Shown here in pieces: positions 52,641 through 64,000 of a stretch of DNA of 64,000 nt; position 1 is the stretch's first letter; each line of letters opens with the position of its first letter. Under the pieces are notes generated by a model. That model did no database searches. It was not told the DNA's origin and worked only from the letters and a program-made list of their open reading frames with translations. A program made the translations under genes and the position numbers. The DNA is from Acanthochlamys bracteata. Its lineage: Eukaryota > Streptophyta > Magnoliopsida > Pandanales > Velloziaceae. Where the stretch lies: positions 4,132,001 through 4,196,000 of the forward strand of contig CM034141.1 in assembly GCA_019914995.1 (NCBI GenBank), in the 5' to 3' direction.

Positions 52641-55600
52641 TTACCGCGGCTAAAAAAGTATTTCCTTTGGTAGCGATAGAAGCTCTACGCTATTTTTTGT
52701 GAAAACAACGAAATGGTGCTTTTATTCTTTCAATGTTGAATGCTACTTTTATCGACTAAAAGCACTTCATGTCAAATATTATTTTTACTATGCTGTATTT
52801 TTTTGGAGCTTAACAGCTCTAAAAAAGTACAACCAAATAGGCCTACATAATATTGTAGAGCTCTACGCATTGCTGGTTAGTGGGTGATATACTATACTTA
52901 CAATAAAGACAGAAGCTTCACACAATGTTGTTTTATAAAATAGAAAAAAAAATCTATAATCAAAAGCTACGACCGAAAAATTTGCAAATATCTTTTGTAG
53001 TTTTATAGAGCATCTAAAGTCTATAATGCATTTCTAATAGCCCTATCACATGTATGGATACATAATTGTATTAAGACAGCATTTGATAAACTGAATGCTA
53101 TGGAGTTTGAAGTAGTTTCATAGTACAAAAATAGATTTATTGAGTAATTTCACAATGCAAAATTAGTACTAATTTTGCATTCCTTCAACATTGACCCGTA
53201 ACGAATCGTTTTATATATATCTAGTACTTAATTAATATCTACCCCTTCATTGATTCAGCTCTATGTTGATATATATATATTGATAGCTCACCCAAGAGTC
53301 CTGGCAGGATTTTCATAGCCTTTGCAAAATTCTTGAAACGAATATGAATTAGATTAAAATTGACTTTGAAAGTAATAAATATCCAGTTTACATAATCAGA
53401 AAGTTTTCAAAGTTACGATAGTTCATCTGAACTTGTGTAAACACACATTAATATTTTGTGTTTCATAAAAAAATATCAATTATAAAAGGTAGTAATTCTT
53501 TAAAGCAAAATATCATTAAATATATATTGATATGTCATTCTAGGAAAAAGTTTTAATTGTTAAAAGATTAAAAAGTTTAAGCAACATTCCTAAGGAATTG
53601 AGCGAGAGATCTACCCAATTAAAGAATTAGAGGAAATAATCAAAGTTTTGTAGTCCTTATCATAAAACAAGCTTCTTGAAGCAATCGACATGCTCTCAAG
53701 CATAGACGTGCGTGGAGGAACTTAGTTCGGTGCGGAAGAACTTGAAAAAATTGACATCCTCCAACTTTAGATAGTCCTGCATCGGCAGAGAACTTTATGC
53801 AATGCAGTAATAGATTTGCATTAACTTCATCGTCGTTGTAGCGGCAGAGAAGTATAAAGCATACCAAAGCTATACAACTAAGGAGGACAACAAGGAGGAG
53901 ATTCACGAGTATGCAGGTTGGTTTCCGCGCGTGCAGCAACTAATCTGTATGTTAATGCCACTGGTAATGTGATCAGAAGAAGAAAATAGGGGGAGAAATT
54001 AAGAAGATATGCGCCTTACTAATTAATGAAAGAGTTGGATTAGGATTTAAAATCAATATGTATATATGCAGTAAAAATTATACACAATCTTAATTTGGAT
54101 GTTACTTTGGTAAAGTCTACGGTCCCAAATTTTGAGGGAATTTTTTCTCCGACAAAAGTTAATTTATGAAACTAATTTAGTATTTTTCATAACCACAAAA
54201 TCCTAATATGTGACTAATATAATGAAAAAAAGTTAGGGCGTGCTTTTTGACTAGAAGTGAGTTAATAATAAATAAATTAATAAAAAAATAAATAATTATA
54301 ATTAGTAATGTTAGAAATAAATTTTATTTTTTAATTTTTATAAAAGATTAAAATAAAAATAATTTCTATATTATTTTGTGCAGCTGAAATTGACTTTTTG
54401 GTGAAATAAATGAGTTGTTAAGTTAAGGTGAAAAAACACACCTTCAAACTTTACATAAATTAGTGATGCTTCAATTTACAATTTTCTTGATTAATTACTT
54501 TGAGCTATTTAAGCAGTGTTAGCAGATTCAAATCGAACCGTTCGGCTCGATCACGAAACCATCGATCCGTGATCAAAATCGGTTCAAATTTAAAATAAAA
54601 CTATTTATGCAAATAACTCGTTTTGATCTGATTTGATTCAGACAGGTTCTGATCGACCCGCTCGTCCGGGTCAGCCATGATTCTTTTCCCTCGAATTGCC
54701 ATTAAAGCTAGTTGGACTGCTTGAGCTTTGGCTAAGTCCCTGAAAGATAACCTTACTTGAAGAGTTCATACGTGGGCTATCCACTGAAGCCGACCTTGTA
54801 GTCGTCGTGCAGTAGTGAGAGATTTATCAACGATCCTTCAATAAAAGACTTCGTGTTGTGGTGGAGAACAACAGGAGATATTTCAGAGATTTGGTAGCTC
54901 CAGATCCTGAGCTCGAGCCCAAATTCTTAGTACCAGTAGCAGTAGTTGTAGTCTTATTAGAGTCCGACTTCGCGTTTGAGCTCCGAAACTTCCGGAAATG
55001 TAGAAGCTCACGTCACTGGCTTGAACACGTCAGAGCACGCGAAGATATGGTATACACATCAAGAACAGACACTTTTAATGCTCTCTGTTGGCATCTCCGT
55101 CGGCGGGCGTGACCTCACCATTTGCAATGGGACAAGCTCTCTGTTCAAAATAATTCGTCTGCAGTCATTATTGTTACCCGATCTCCTAATGTTGGCAGAA
55201 TAAAAATAAGCTTGTAGTGTTTATTCGAATTACAAACTTCTCGTAATCTTCTGCCACCCCACTGAAGAGATTTTCGGATCAGTGAATAGGTCGATTCTGC
55301 CAGCATTGATTTTAAGATGTTAAATAACTTTTTAGGAGAGATGATTTTAATGACATTATAACGTATGCTTTTGTGCATATATTATCCAATGAAAATTCAC
55401 CGAATTTGGTTAAATAATCTGGTCCAATTTATATCTTATGTAACAGTAGGCAACTTATTTTTTACTCTATTTTATATCATTTCTTTACATCAACCATATG
55501 TTTTTAATTTATTCCATCTTAATCATAAAACAAGTAAAATAGTATACAAAATACATAAGAATACACACATACTGTATATAATGAAAAAGATAATGTTCCT

Positions 55601-55720
55601 TCTAAAATTTGGTTGTTATTAACTTATTACATACTAAGTCACCAATTTCGGTAAAATAACATTCTCATATATAGAAAGTTTTTGAAACTCTAGAGTTATT
55701 TATGAAATTAATTTGATGGA
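52640..55720. other. Intergenic DNA, no gene seen
   Basis: AT-rich sequence with possible MITE remains near 52640-52860 (ending ACCAAATAGGCCTA). A patch at 54500-55200 has better base balance and frames with GLNTSEHAKIWYTHQEQTL-like words, faintly like a copia gag region but too weak to call. A minus-strand frame at 53640-53939 has a hydrophobic stretch but no ATG. Confidence 0.45.
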
Positions 55721-55726
55721 ATTTAG

Positions 55727-56374
55727 GGTGCGTTTGGGAAAAATTTTTGTTCCCCAAACACACTACACAGTAAAGATACTTATTTTGTAGTGTTTGGTTG
55801 AAACACAGCTTATCCAAACCACTACTTTTAACCAAAACGCTACTCTATGTAAATTATAACTTTAACCTCAGAATAAATATTATCTAAAATAATTATGTAA
55901 AAAAATAAATATTATCTAAAATTATTTAAATATCTAACAACTTATTCAACGTTTAATAAATTATTTAACTATCAATTATTTAACAAATATTTTAATAAGT
56001 ATTTAACAAACTATTTTACAAAATAATAATAATTTTAATTTAAACAGATATTTATATAAAAGAATTAATTTAAGTATTTCTATTTTAAAAGAAAAATTAA
56101 TACAAAATCATTTTATTAAATATAACATTTTTTAAATAATTATTTTATTCAAAATAGCATCAATAATTTAGTAAATATACATCAATAACTAATACAAAAC
56201 ACCAAAAGATAGTTCAGTAATTTCCATATTTCTTCACTTGAAAAGCACCTTATCTAAAAGCATTACTAAACACTATTCCAGAAAAACTCTTTTTCTTTCC
56301 ATTTTAAAAAAATTTTTTAAAAAATTTTATTTTAGAAAATTTTTTTTTCATAAATAATCTCAAACGCTTCCGCA
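55727..56374. mobile_element. Possible MITE upstream of the HAC gene
   Basis: The left end is GGGTGCGTTTGGGAAAAA and the right end, in reverse complement, GGAAGCGTTTGAGATTAT. The inside is about 620 bases of AT-rich, frame-less DNA with AACAAATATTTAA-like words. The ends resemble Tourist/hAT MITE termini. TTA precedes the left end but is not repeated cleanly on the right. It lies 170 bp before the probable HAC promoter. Confidence 0.45.
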
Positions 56375-56529
56375 ACATCAAATTGGGCCAACAATGGGCC
56401 TTTTCAGCGATTCCATAATGTTAGATAACTAGTAGCCCAAAATTTTATAATCAATTTAAGCTCGATTATACTCCGGATCCACACTTCTTTCTTTTGTTTC
56501 TTTTCTAATTCTATTTCTATCCGACTCTT

Positions 56530-56894
56530 CTTTTGCTCCAAACAACACAACACACTGATTAAGGACCTAAATTACAAAATTAACCTTTCCTTCTCTCCCT
56601 GTTCTCTCTCTCCTCTTTGTTTTCGTTTCGAATCGAAACTTGCTGAACTTTGGAAATCCCTAACCCTGTGATCGACGAAATCTCTCTCTTTTTCCCCCCA
56701 GTTCGAACAATTTGAACCAATTCAATCGGTTTCCCTCTAATTCTCCGTCTCCAGATCTGTTCCCAACGTTCTCCGTGCTCGATCGAACCCGAATTTCGCC
56801 TGAGGACACGCTGCCTCGTGATTCGCCTTCCCTCCGAATTAAAGTCGTAATTTTCCTTATTGGATTCGTTCTTGCAAGCGTTGAAGCTCTTTCA
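56530..56894 (+). other. Probable 5' UTR exon and promoter of the HAC gene
   Basis: A CT-rich stretch with TCTCTCTCTCC (about 56604), CCCTAACCCTG (about 56659) and a better-balanced composition precedes a donor AG/GTATTG at 56894. It contains an open frame with no ATG (starting only at TTG), so it is best read as a non-coding first exon. Confidence 0.5.
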
Positions 56895-57436
56895 GGTATT
56901 GTTCCTTAAATACTGTGATTGCATAGGTTATCATGGGTAAGTTTTAGGCGAGCTCTGTTTTTATGTTCATGCTTGATTAATCAATAGTGAAGAGTTAATT
57001 TTGAATTTACAAGCAAATACCGGACCCGGAGGGGTCACTACAAAAGCGCTAATGGTTGTTTCTTGTTGATAATTTTGATGCTTTTGTACTGAATTACGGT
57101 AGTCTTATTAAAATTTTCAAAGATTGATCATATGATGAATAATGCATGCCTAAACGCAAAGTTGCCTTTTGATTTCATATCGGAGCTGGCTGTACTATTT
57201 CTAGCGGGAAGTTACCGTAGCTGCTACTTGAGGTTGCGTTGAACTTTTGTGAGACCAATTGATGACACTTACACCGTTAGCTTTCTTTTAATCTGTTATA
57301 CATGGTTTGTTAAGTGCAACTTGTAAACTTATATTTACCAAATTAATATGCATAGTATTGCATTGACCTCAGCAAAGTATTATGACGTATTATTTGTTAT
57401 TTGTCATGAAATATTTGACTTCACTTGATGAAAGAA

Positions 57437-57463
57437 CAATATATATATATATATATATATATC
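57437..57463. repeat. (AT)n microsatellite in the first HAC intron
   Basis: About thirteen AT units in the presumed 1.9-kb leader intron. Confidence 0.9.
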
Positions 57464-58387
57464 CAAGCGAATTTTATTTGCAATCATAGGATTTCTTCTC
57501 TATCTTTTCTTTGTTTTCTTTGTTCTTCTTGACATGAAGCTTCTTAATACTAGATACTTGAGAGTTCTATATACAAAGAAAGTCGTGGTTTTGACTATTT
57601 GAGACTTGCGCGCCGTTTTGATTGTTGCAACTAGTCTCTGTAGATTAACAAGGCATAAAAAGGAAATTAGATATGTGAGTAGTATTATGTTTTTTTGAGA
57701 TATAAAACTATTTCCTGCTATACCCTTTTTTCTTTCTAAGAGTTGTGGGATTCAATATATTCATGTCCATCTGTTTTATATTTGGATTAAAGCTATGATT
57801 TAGCTCATAAGTAGCTGTTATATGTACCATAACAAGTTTTATCTGCTGTTTTGGAAGAAGAGTTATTTAATTCTATATGATATAAATTAGAATTTCTTAT
57901 GAGTAACGAAATCCACATTATTTATGTTAGATTAGATATCCCGTTCAATTACTGAGTACTTTATTTTGTGGGAATTGTTAAGGACATTATTCCCAAGTGT
58001 GCTCTGTACTGCCTCTGAAACTTCTTCCTGAAATGATCTTGACTTCCGTTTTCATGCATATAAATACATTAATGGACTGTACAACGAAAAAAAAATCAGC
58101 TGTACCGGTTTTGTATTGGAAGATTAAATAAGACAAATATGTCAAATTTCCAGATAGTTCTTATGTTGTATAATCCCCCCAACAGTTTGGATCTTTCATT
58201 TGAATGTGAGAAGTGAGGATTCTGTTTCGTAGGTCATTTTACTGTATGTTATCATTGTAACAGTCAATCATGTGTGAATACCCTGTTTTACCGCAACTCT
58301 GTTTTACTGCAATATTTGATAATTTTGATGTTTAATTGATATCTGTCACTCTCTTCTACATTTATAGAAAAGCTTGTTTGTTTCTTA

Positions 58388-58501
58388 TGGTGGAACAGTG
58401 CGAGTCTTTGACGTATAGCAGTGCTGTCGACTGGAGGCAAGAAATTTTACTTTCATATATTGTACATGCTTGGAGTTTCAAGAATAACCTTACTCGGATG
58501 T
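58388..58501 (+). other. Upstream reading frame in the HAC leader region
   Basis: ATG-led frame of 37 codons containing SAVDWRQEILLSYIVHAW. An acceptor-like TTTATAG ends at about 58370, just before it, so the piece could be a leader exon. It does not join in frame to the exon at 58794 through the obvious GTAAAC donor at 58499. It could be a regulatory uORF, a relic of a conserved N-terminal exon, or chance. Confidence 0.3.
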
Positions 58502-58808
58502 AAACAAAAGTGCCCATAATGAGGTACCTTTGTTCCTCTTCTTGGATATCTGCTACTATGTAATGCATTCTGTGTAAAAATAAGAAGGAAATTGTCTTTG
58601 TATAAAGTGACAGCATGAATCATTGTATGCTGTATAACTTGTATTTATCACAGTCCCATGAAAATGGATGTCTTTGCTGTAATCTCTGATGTTGATTAAG
58701 CCTCTAAACTTGTTTTAAAATTTGTTCTTGCAGTACTCAGCGACACAGTTCTTTCTCTCTAATTGCTGTTTTTTTTTTAAAATCTGCAATCAGGAGGTTC
58801 CAATCAAC

Positions 58809-61800
58809 ATGGCAATGGAGACTTTGGAACAGCATCTGCAGGACTTACTGAATGGTGATCTTAAAGACGGTGAACAATTGTTCCCTCACACATCAGCTGC
58901 CACTTCCATCAGTATGATGATTCCTGCACCTGGCATGCCTCATAGTGGTAATGCCAACTCATTAGCTTCTTATTCTGTAGACAACGTGATGATGTCTGCC
59001 AATAATGCTACTTCCATAGCACCAACAAGCATTGGTAATTTAAAGCCAGATGGGTTAGCCAGTTTGGATTACAAATCATCATTTGATGCATTTGATGGTA
59101 AACTGTTCCTGGAGTTCATTTCTGTAATGTTTTTTATTTTCTTTTGGATTCTCTTATCTGTCAGTAAAGTTATGAAGAGTTGTATTTTGTAGGTCCTGTT
59201 CTCAGTAGTTACCAGCATCTACCTAGTAATATTGCTTTTGGTTCTGGTGTTGGCAATATTGTATCATCAATGGGTATACAGCGAGAATCGAGTCAAATGA
59301 TTCCAACACCAGGATTAAATAATACACAGCCAGTGTCCATGAATCCTGATAGTGGATCTGGACTTTTCAGTCCAACATCTGCCCTGGTTCCGCAGCAACA
59401 TCAAACAAAACATTATACTGGTGGGCAGAACAACCATCTGCTACAGAATGCTGGAGACATTGTAGCAGCTAGAATGAGGTCAGATATGCAGCACAAGGGC
59501 TCTTCTTATGGGCTTACAGGTGGAGTTGCCAATGGTGGTTCTGGTTCTTATGGGAATAGCATGCAGTTTGTCAGCGGGTCAATGGCATTGGATGGGTACC
59601 AATGTGCAAACTCTTTTGGTAACACCCAAAATTCTTTACAATCTATTGATCAACAGCAACAACAGACTGTACCAAGTAAGTTTTTTTTACGATGTTGCTT
59701 TCTTTCTTCACTCCACTCACGAACAGAAGCACATCCTCAAATGCACATACTTATCTATCTAATTTTGTATTCTCCATATTGGAGCTGAAGTTCTTTGATA
59801 AATAATGTCGAACAAGCAAACCTATATAATTTTGTTTTAAGAATCATTTATTGTTTATTTTTGAAACTTGTCTGTTTGTGAACATTGTTAACATCCATAT
59901 CCTGTTTATCTTGCAGATAATGAAAGCTTGTATGATGTTGCATCATCTGGTACATCTACAATGAGCGATCATAATATGAGCCGAGCAAACATGCTATCTA
60001 GACCCAACAATAACTCAGCATTAGCAAACCAGTATGCTAGATTGCACTCAATGCAGCAGATTCCAAATATGATTTCACAGATTTCTGATAACTCTCATGG
60101 TATGAATTTGCAAGCTGGGCAGCCAAATCATGGGCACATTATGAGAACACAACATCACATGCCGAACTTTCAGCACCAGAAATTACAGCAACAGCCAAGT
60201 CAAATGTATACACAATTAGTTCCACAGCAGCGACAGCAACAACAGCAAGGGATGCAGCATCAACAACTTGGTCCTGCATCTGGTATATCTAGGCAGCCTT
60301 CATCAACTTCTGGTTTTGGTGGTCGTGAGCTGATACCTGATAGTTGCATCCAGGGGCAAAATGAAATTTTGATCCATAATACCTCAGATCAGGTTAACCA
60401 TGCAGACATACAAAGTCGTTCCCTTCAGAGAACTTCCACAAATGAATTTCTGAGGAGAAATCAATTGCTTGGTCATGCATCTGGTATTCAGGATCTGTAT
60501 CCATCTTTTTCGCAGCATTCTCAGCCGCTTTTATCTGGATCACAAAATAAAAACAGTAGCTTTGCAAATGGATCCCAGCCTGACAAGCTTATGCAGAGAA
60601 CTGACTCAGGCATGTTACAGTATCAGCAAATACAGAGAACTGACTCAGGCATATTACAGTATCAGCAGAACTTTCAAGATGGGTTTCACCAAAAGGTAAC
60701 AGTACAAGATGAAGCTTCAGATCGACATCTTTCTTTAGAAGGATGTGTTCCTACTTCTGCAGTGCAAGCTTTTAATGGTGCCTCATCTAGACTTGTGAGC
60801 TCCATGAAGCAGGAGAGATTTGGAAAGCAAATTAGGTGGATCCTATTGTTGATTCATGCTCGTGGCTGTGCGGCTTCAATAGGAGCATGTCCATACCTTT
60901 ACTGCACAAAAGTCCAAGCATTGTGTACGCATATGACGCAATGTAGTTTGACCAATTGCAATGTTCCTCGATGCTGTGTGTCAAAGAGGTTGTTCAATCA
61001 TTATAGAAGTTGCAAAGACACAGCTTGCCCTGTTTGCCCAGCTGTTCGAAAGACTATAGCTCTTGATGAAGAGACTCGTCGGGTGTCTAATGTTGGTGCC
61101 TCTCCATTGATAAACAGTTCAGGGATGAACAGTTATACTGCTAATGTGGAGAAACAGTCAAATACAGGCACTTCTTTCACTGAATCTCATAGTGATTCTC
61201 AATCCTCTACAAAACGAATGAAATTGCAGCAGACTTCAGCTTCTGTTGTTCCGGCTGAACCTTCACAAGTTTTTGTGCCAATTGCTAACCATCTAATTTC
61301 TAACGAGGAGCCTCAGCAGCAAGACCTGGAAAAAACCATTGTGGCACCTCTGGCCTCAGAGATAGCTGAAATGAAAGCTGATACATCTGTAGCTTCTGAT
61401 GGCAGAACCATGCTTGTTGCTGGTGATAGTGTTAATGATAATCTGGGAAATTTTCATAATGTGCAACCTGTCATGAAAGCGCTCCCACAAAATGAGGTTG
61501 GTGTTTACACAAAACAAGAACCCTTGCTTGTTAAGGAAACCAACCAGCCTAAGTTGGACAGTAAACAGGAAGATAATAGTACTTTGCAGACTGATCATTC
61601 AACCGGAAATAAGTCAGGCAAGCCAAAGATAAAGGGTGTATCAATGATTGAACTGTTTACACCAGAGCAAGTTAGAGAGCACATTTTGGGCCTCAGACAA
61701 TGGATTGGGCAGGTGGTTCCTGATTTTTTAAGCATTATCAATATGTTTTTTTGTTAGTTCTTAAATTTTGACTGCTATAAATAAGATGTTCCTTGTTATG

Positions 61801-64000
61801 TGTTGCTAGTTTTATGCAACTTATTTTTCCTTGGGCACTTTTAAACTTTTTAGATGCATATGTTCAAGTTTAGTGCTTTAAGATTCCTCACTCTCCCCCC
61901 TCTCTATGGAGCAGCAAGTTTCTTAGGAGGATAGGCGTGTGAACGTTCTTACTCATCATGGTATTACTAGCTCTTATTGTAATGATTATGATGTTTCGAG
62001 TTTAGAAGTACTCTATATGCTACGGAAGAATACTTAGAAAGTTTGTTTGGAAGCACTGCTTTGATGGGTAAGTATATCATCACTTAATGGTTATGAGTAG
62101 GTAAGCTCACGGTAGAGCGTAATCCAGGTCAAAGACTGCCCTCGAAACCAATCAACGATAGTGACCAATTTTTACGTAGCGTACATTCTCAAGTGGAATA
62201 GGTTGCATGTGTGTTCCTGGTCTAAGTGTGAGTTTTGTTACCAACTTCCTTGGAGTATTAATGGGTTGCATTGGTTGTAATAGTGATATCATACAATGTC
62301 CTTCTACGATATTGTTGGAATTATATCTACCTTGCTATCTTTCATGAAATTCATGCATGCAAGCATAGTAGGCCGTTCTGGTAGCTATCATAATTGATAA
62401 CTTATGGTGCTCTGTTGGTTACATTTTTGCAGAGTAGAGCTAAGGCTGAAAAGAATCAAGCGATGGAGCGGATTATGAATGAGAATTCTTGCCCATTATG
62501 TGCTTTTGAGAAGCTTACATTTGATCCTCCTCCAATTTATTGCTCCCCATGCGGTGCACGTATCAAGCGCAATGCTCCGTATTACACCATAGGGAGTGGT
62601 GATACTAGGCATTACTTCTGCCTTCCATGCTATAATCAAGCTCGTGGTGACACAATAGAAGTAGATGGTACTGCCTATCCGAAAGCAAGGCTTGAGAAAA
62701 AGAGAAACGATCAAGAAACTGAAGAACCAGTAATCTTTTTCTCTTTCTCCATTTGCATTATGCTTTATGTGTTATGTTTATCTGCAATGGGGGAGCTGAT
62801 TCTGTTTTCTTTCTACCACTGTGGTAACTGATTTTGTCTATACTTTTCCTAGTGGGTTCAATGTGATAAATGTGAAGCATGGCAACATCAGATATGTGCT
62901 CTTTTTAATGTAAGGAGAAATGATGGAGGACAGGCGGAATATACTTGTCCAAACTGCTATATAAAAGAAGTAGAGAGAGGAGAGCGTGCACCATTGCCTG
63001 AGTCTGCTGTTCTTGGTGCAAAAGATTTGCCTAGAACCATACTTAGCGATCACATAGAAGAAAGGCTTTTTAGAAGGTTAAAGCAAGAGAAAGAAGATAG
63101 AGCAAAGCATTTAGGCCAAGCAGTTGATGAGGTATTCTTTTTCAGACAAAGCTTCTTCTTTTTTCCGCTTTCTCTCGTAATTATATTATGTCAGTGTTTA
63201 AAGCCATCTAAAAGACAAGTGAGCTCTAAGAAAATGACAATTGTTTAATTACTATTAATTCTTCTTATTGGTGTGTCTTGTTAACATTTCTGAACCATTT
63301 AGCAAGGAAAAGCTTACAATCCAATTGCGTAAATTTACTGTGAAAGTAGACTTTCCTAATAGTTTCTTTATAAACCTTGATGTTGATAATATCTCTCTGC
63401 ACTCTTTAAATTCCTCAAAGAAAATGCTTCTTCTCTTTTGTTTCTGGACCGATATATGTAACATAGATTTAACATGAATCTTAATGTTCTTGGTGTGGTT
63501 TAAGGATCATAGATCAATTGGGTATACCAAGGAGCCATTTGAGCTGCTAGGCATATACCTATTTGCTCTGGAAGTTGGCAGATTTAATCAACTGCTCACA
63601 GCATAGTTTTTTGATAAATTTCACTTGTGCACAGTTCTTCAGGAAGTATATTATTTGTAGTAAGAATTGGCTTTGGCTCCTTTGCATCAGACTTCATCAT
63701 TTAGTCTTTTTTGTATTTTATGTGCACATCTTATCCTTTCGATTATTGAGGCAGTGATTTGGTGAATTTACCTGCTGTAGAGATCCCTATTTTTAGATAA
63801 TATATCGGTAATTGTTTGTTTGTTAAAACAAAATCTCCTTGAGTTCATGTGTTCTGATACTCTAAAAGTTGCGGGATCCTTTTCCACTTTAAGTTCTAGT
63901 ACTTGCAAGAGTTCTGAGATGTACTTTGTTTGAGTTTCATATTAATGAATGTTGCTCTTTAAACATCAGGTACCTGGTGCCGAGGGTCTTGTTGTGAGAG
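58809..64000 (+). CDS. HAC: CBP/p300-type histone acetyltransferase (HAC family), 5' part
   Basis: Exons in phase: 58794-59097 (ATG at 58809 or 58815), 59193-59675, 59917-61712, 62433-62729, 62853-63131 and 63970 to the window end, about 1,058 codons so far. The N-terminal half is Gln/Ser/Asn-rich and disordered, with [12 protein letters not shown] and [10 protein letters not shown] motifs shared by plant HAC1-type proteins. A TAZ zinc finger (about 566-638) has [19 protein letters not shown] and [29 protein letters not shown] follows, then a Cys-rich finger ([30 protein letters not shown]) and a PHD-type finger ([19 protein letters not shown]). HAC proteins acetylate histones H3/H4 and act as transcription co-activators in the nucleus. 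The acetyltransferase, ZZ and second TAZ domains lie beyond the window. HAC1, HAC5 and HAC12 cannot be told apart here; local synteny hints at HAC5. Confidence 0.93.

Noticed and set aside
53640-53939. Minus-strand frame of 99 codons with a hydrophobic LLLVVLLSCIALVCF stretch, like a small secreted peptide gene.
   Set aside because: It begins only at TTG, has a stop immediately upstream and no suitable ATG, and no known peptide motif was found.
54858-55203. Overlapping plus-strand frames that faintly recall a copia gag region.
   Set aside because: Similarity is a few residues only. There is no zinc knuckle, no polymerase part and no LTRs nearby.
56712-56909. Open frame before the HAC gene that could be a first coding exon.
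   Set aside because: It has no ATG (starts at TTG) and does not resemble the HAC N-terminus; it is more likely a 5' UTR exon.

Overview
This window is nuclear DNA of a flowering plant, most likely a dicot. The genes are split by many AT-rich introns with GT..AG borders, intergenic DNA is very AT-rich, microsatellites and MITE-like elements are common, and the proteins belong to plant-specific families or plant versions of eukaryotic families. The species cannot be named from the sequence. I see no tRNA, rRNA, CRISPR array or prokaryotic feature.

Layout, all main genes on the + strand. (1) 133-4341: a two-RRM, glycine-rich hnRNP-like protein in six exons. (2) 7107-23324: a GBF-interacting protein 1-like gene in eleven exons. 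Its introns carry a Tourist-like MITE, a GACCCG-rich inverted-repeat element and a long foldback element with an (AT)n centre. (3) 25861-26246: remnant of an ABCG half-transporter. (4) 27990-28640: remnant of importin-5, with internal deletions and a stop codon. (5) 29632-44793: a complete PGAP1-type GPI inositol-deacylase in eighteen exons. (6) 44794-48018: non-coding DNA with a 383-bp direct duplication. (7) 48019-48819: an unrecognised intronless gene for an acidic, Cys-tailed protein, with a TATA box. (8) 48820-56500: AT-rich intergenic DNA with a possible small minus-strand gene. (9) 56.5 kb to the window end: the 5' part of a CBP/p300-type histone acetyltransferase (HAC family), covering the TAZ and PHD-type fingers and cut off before the catalytic domain.

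The genes do not form a pathway. They are housekeeping and regulatory genes: RNA binding, transcription co-activation, GPI-anchor remodelling in the ER and histone acetylation. From memory, the RRM gene and GIP1 are neighbours in Arabidopsis (At3g13224/At3g13222), with HAC5 (At3g12980) nearby, so the block probably reflects ancient microsynteny.

I found no clearly new biological system. The most useful observations are the two gene relics, the foldback element, several splice-site duplications, the missing conserved N-terminal segment of the HAC gene and the unknown acidic gene. Exon borders were placed by eye from GT/AG sites, reading phase and remembered family sequences. Every border of the spliced genes listed here keeps the frame.
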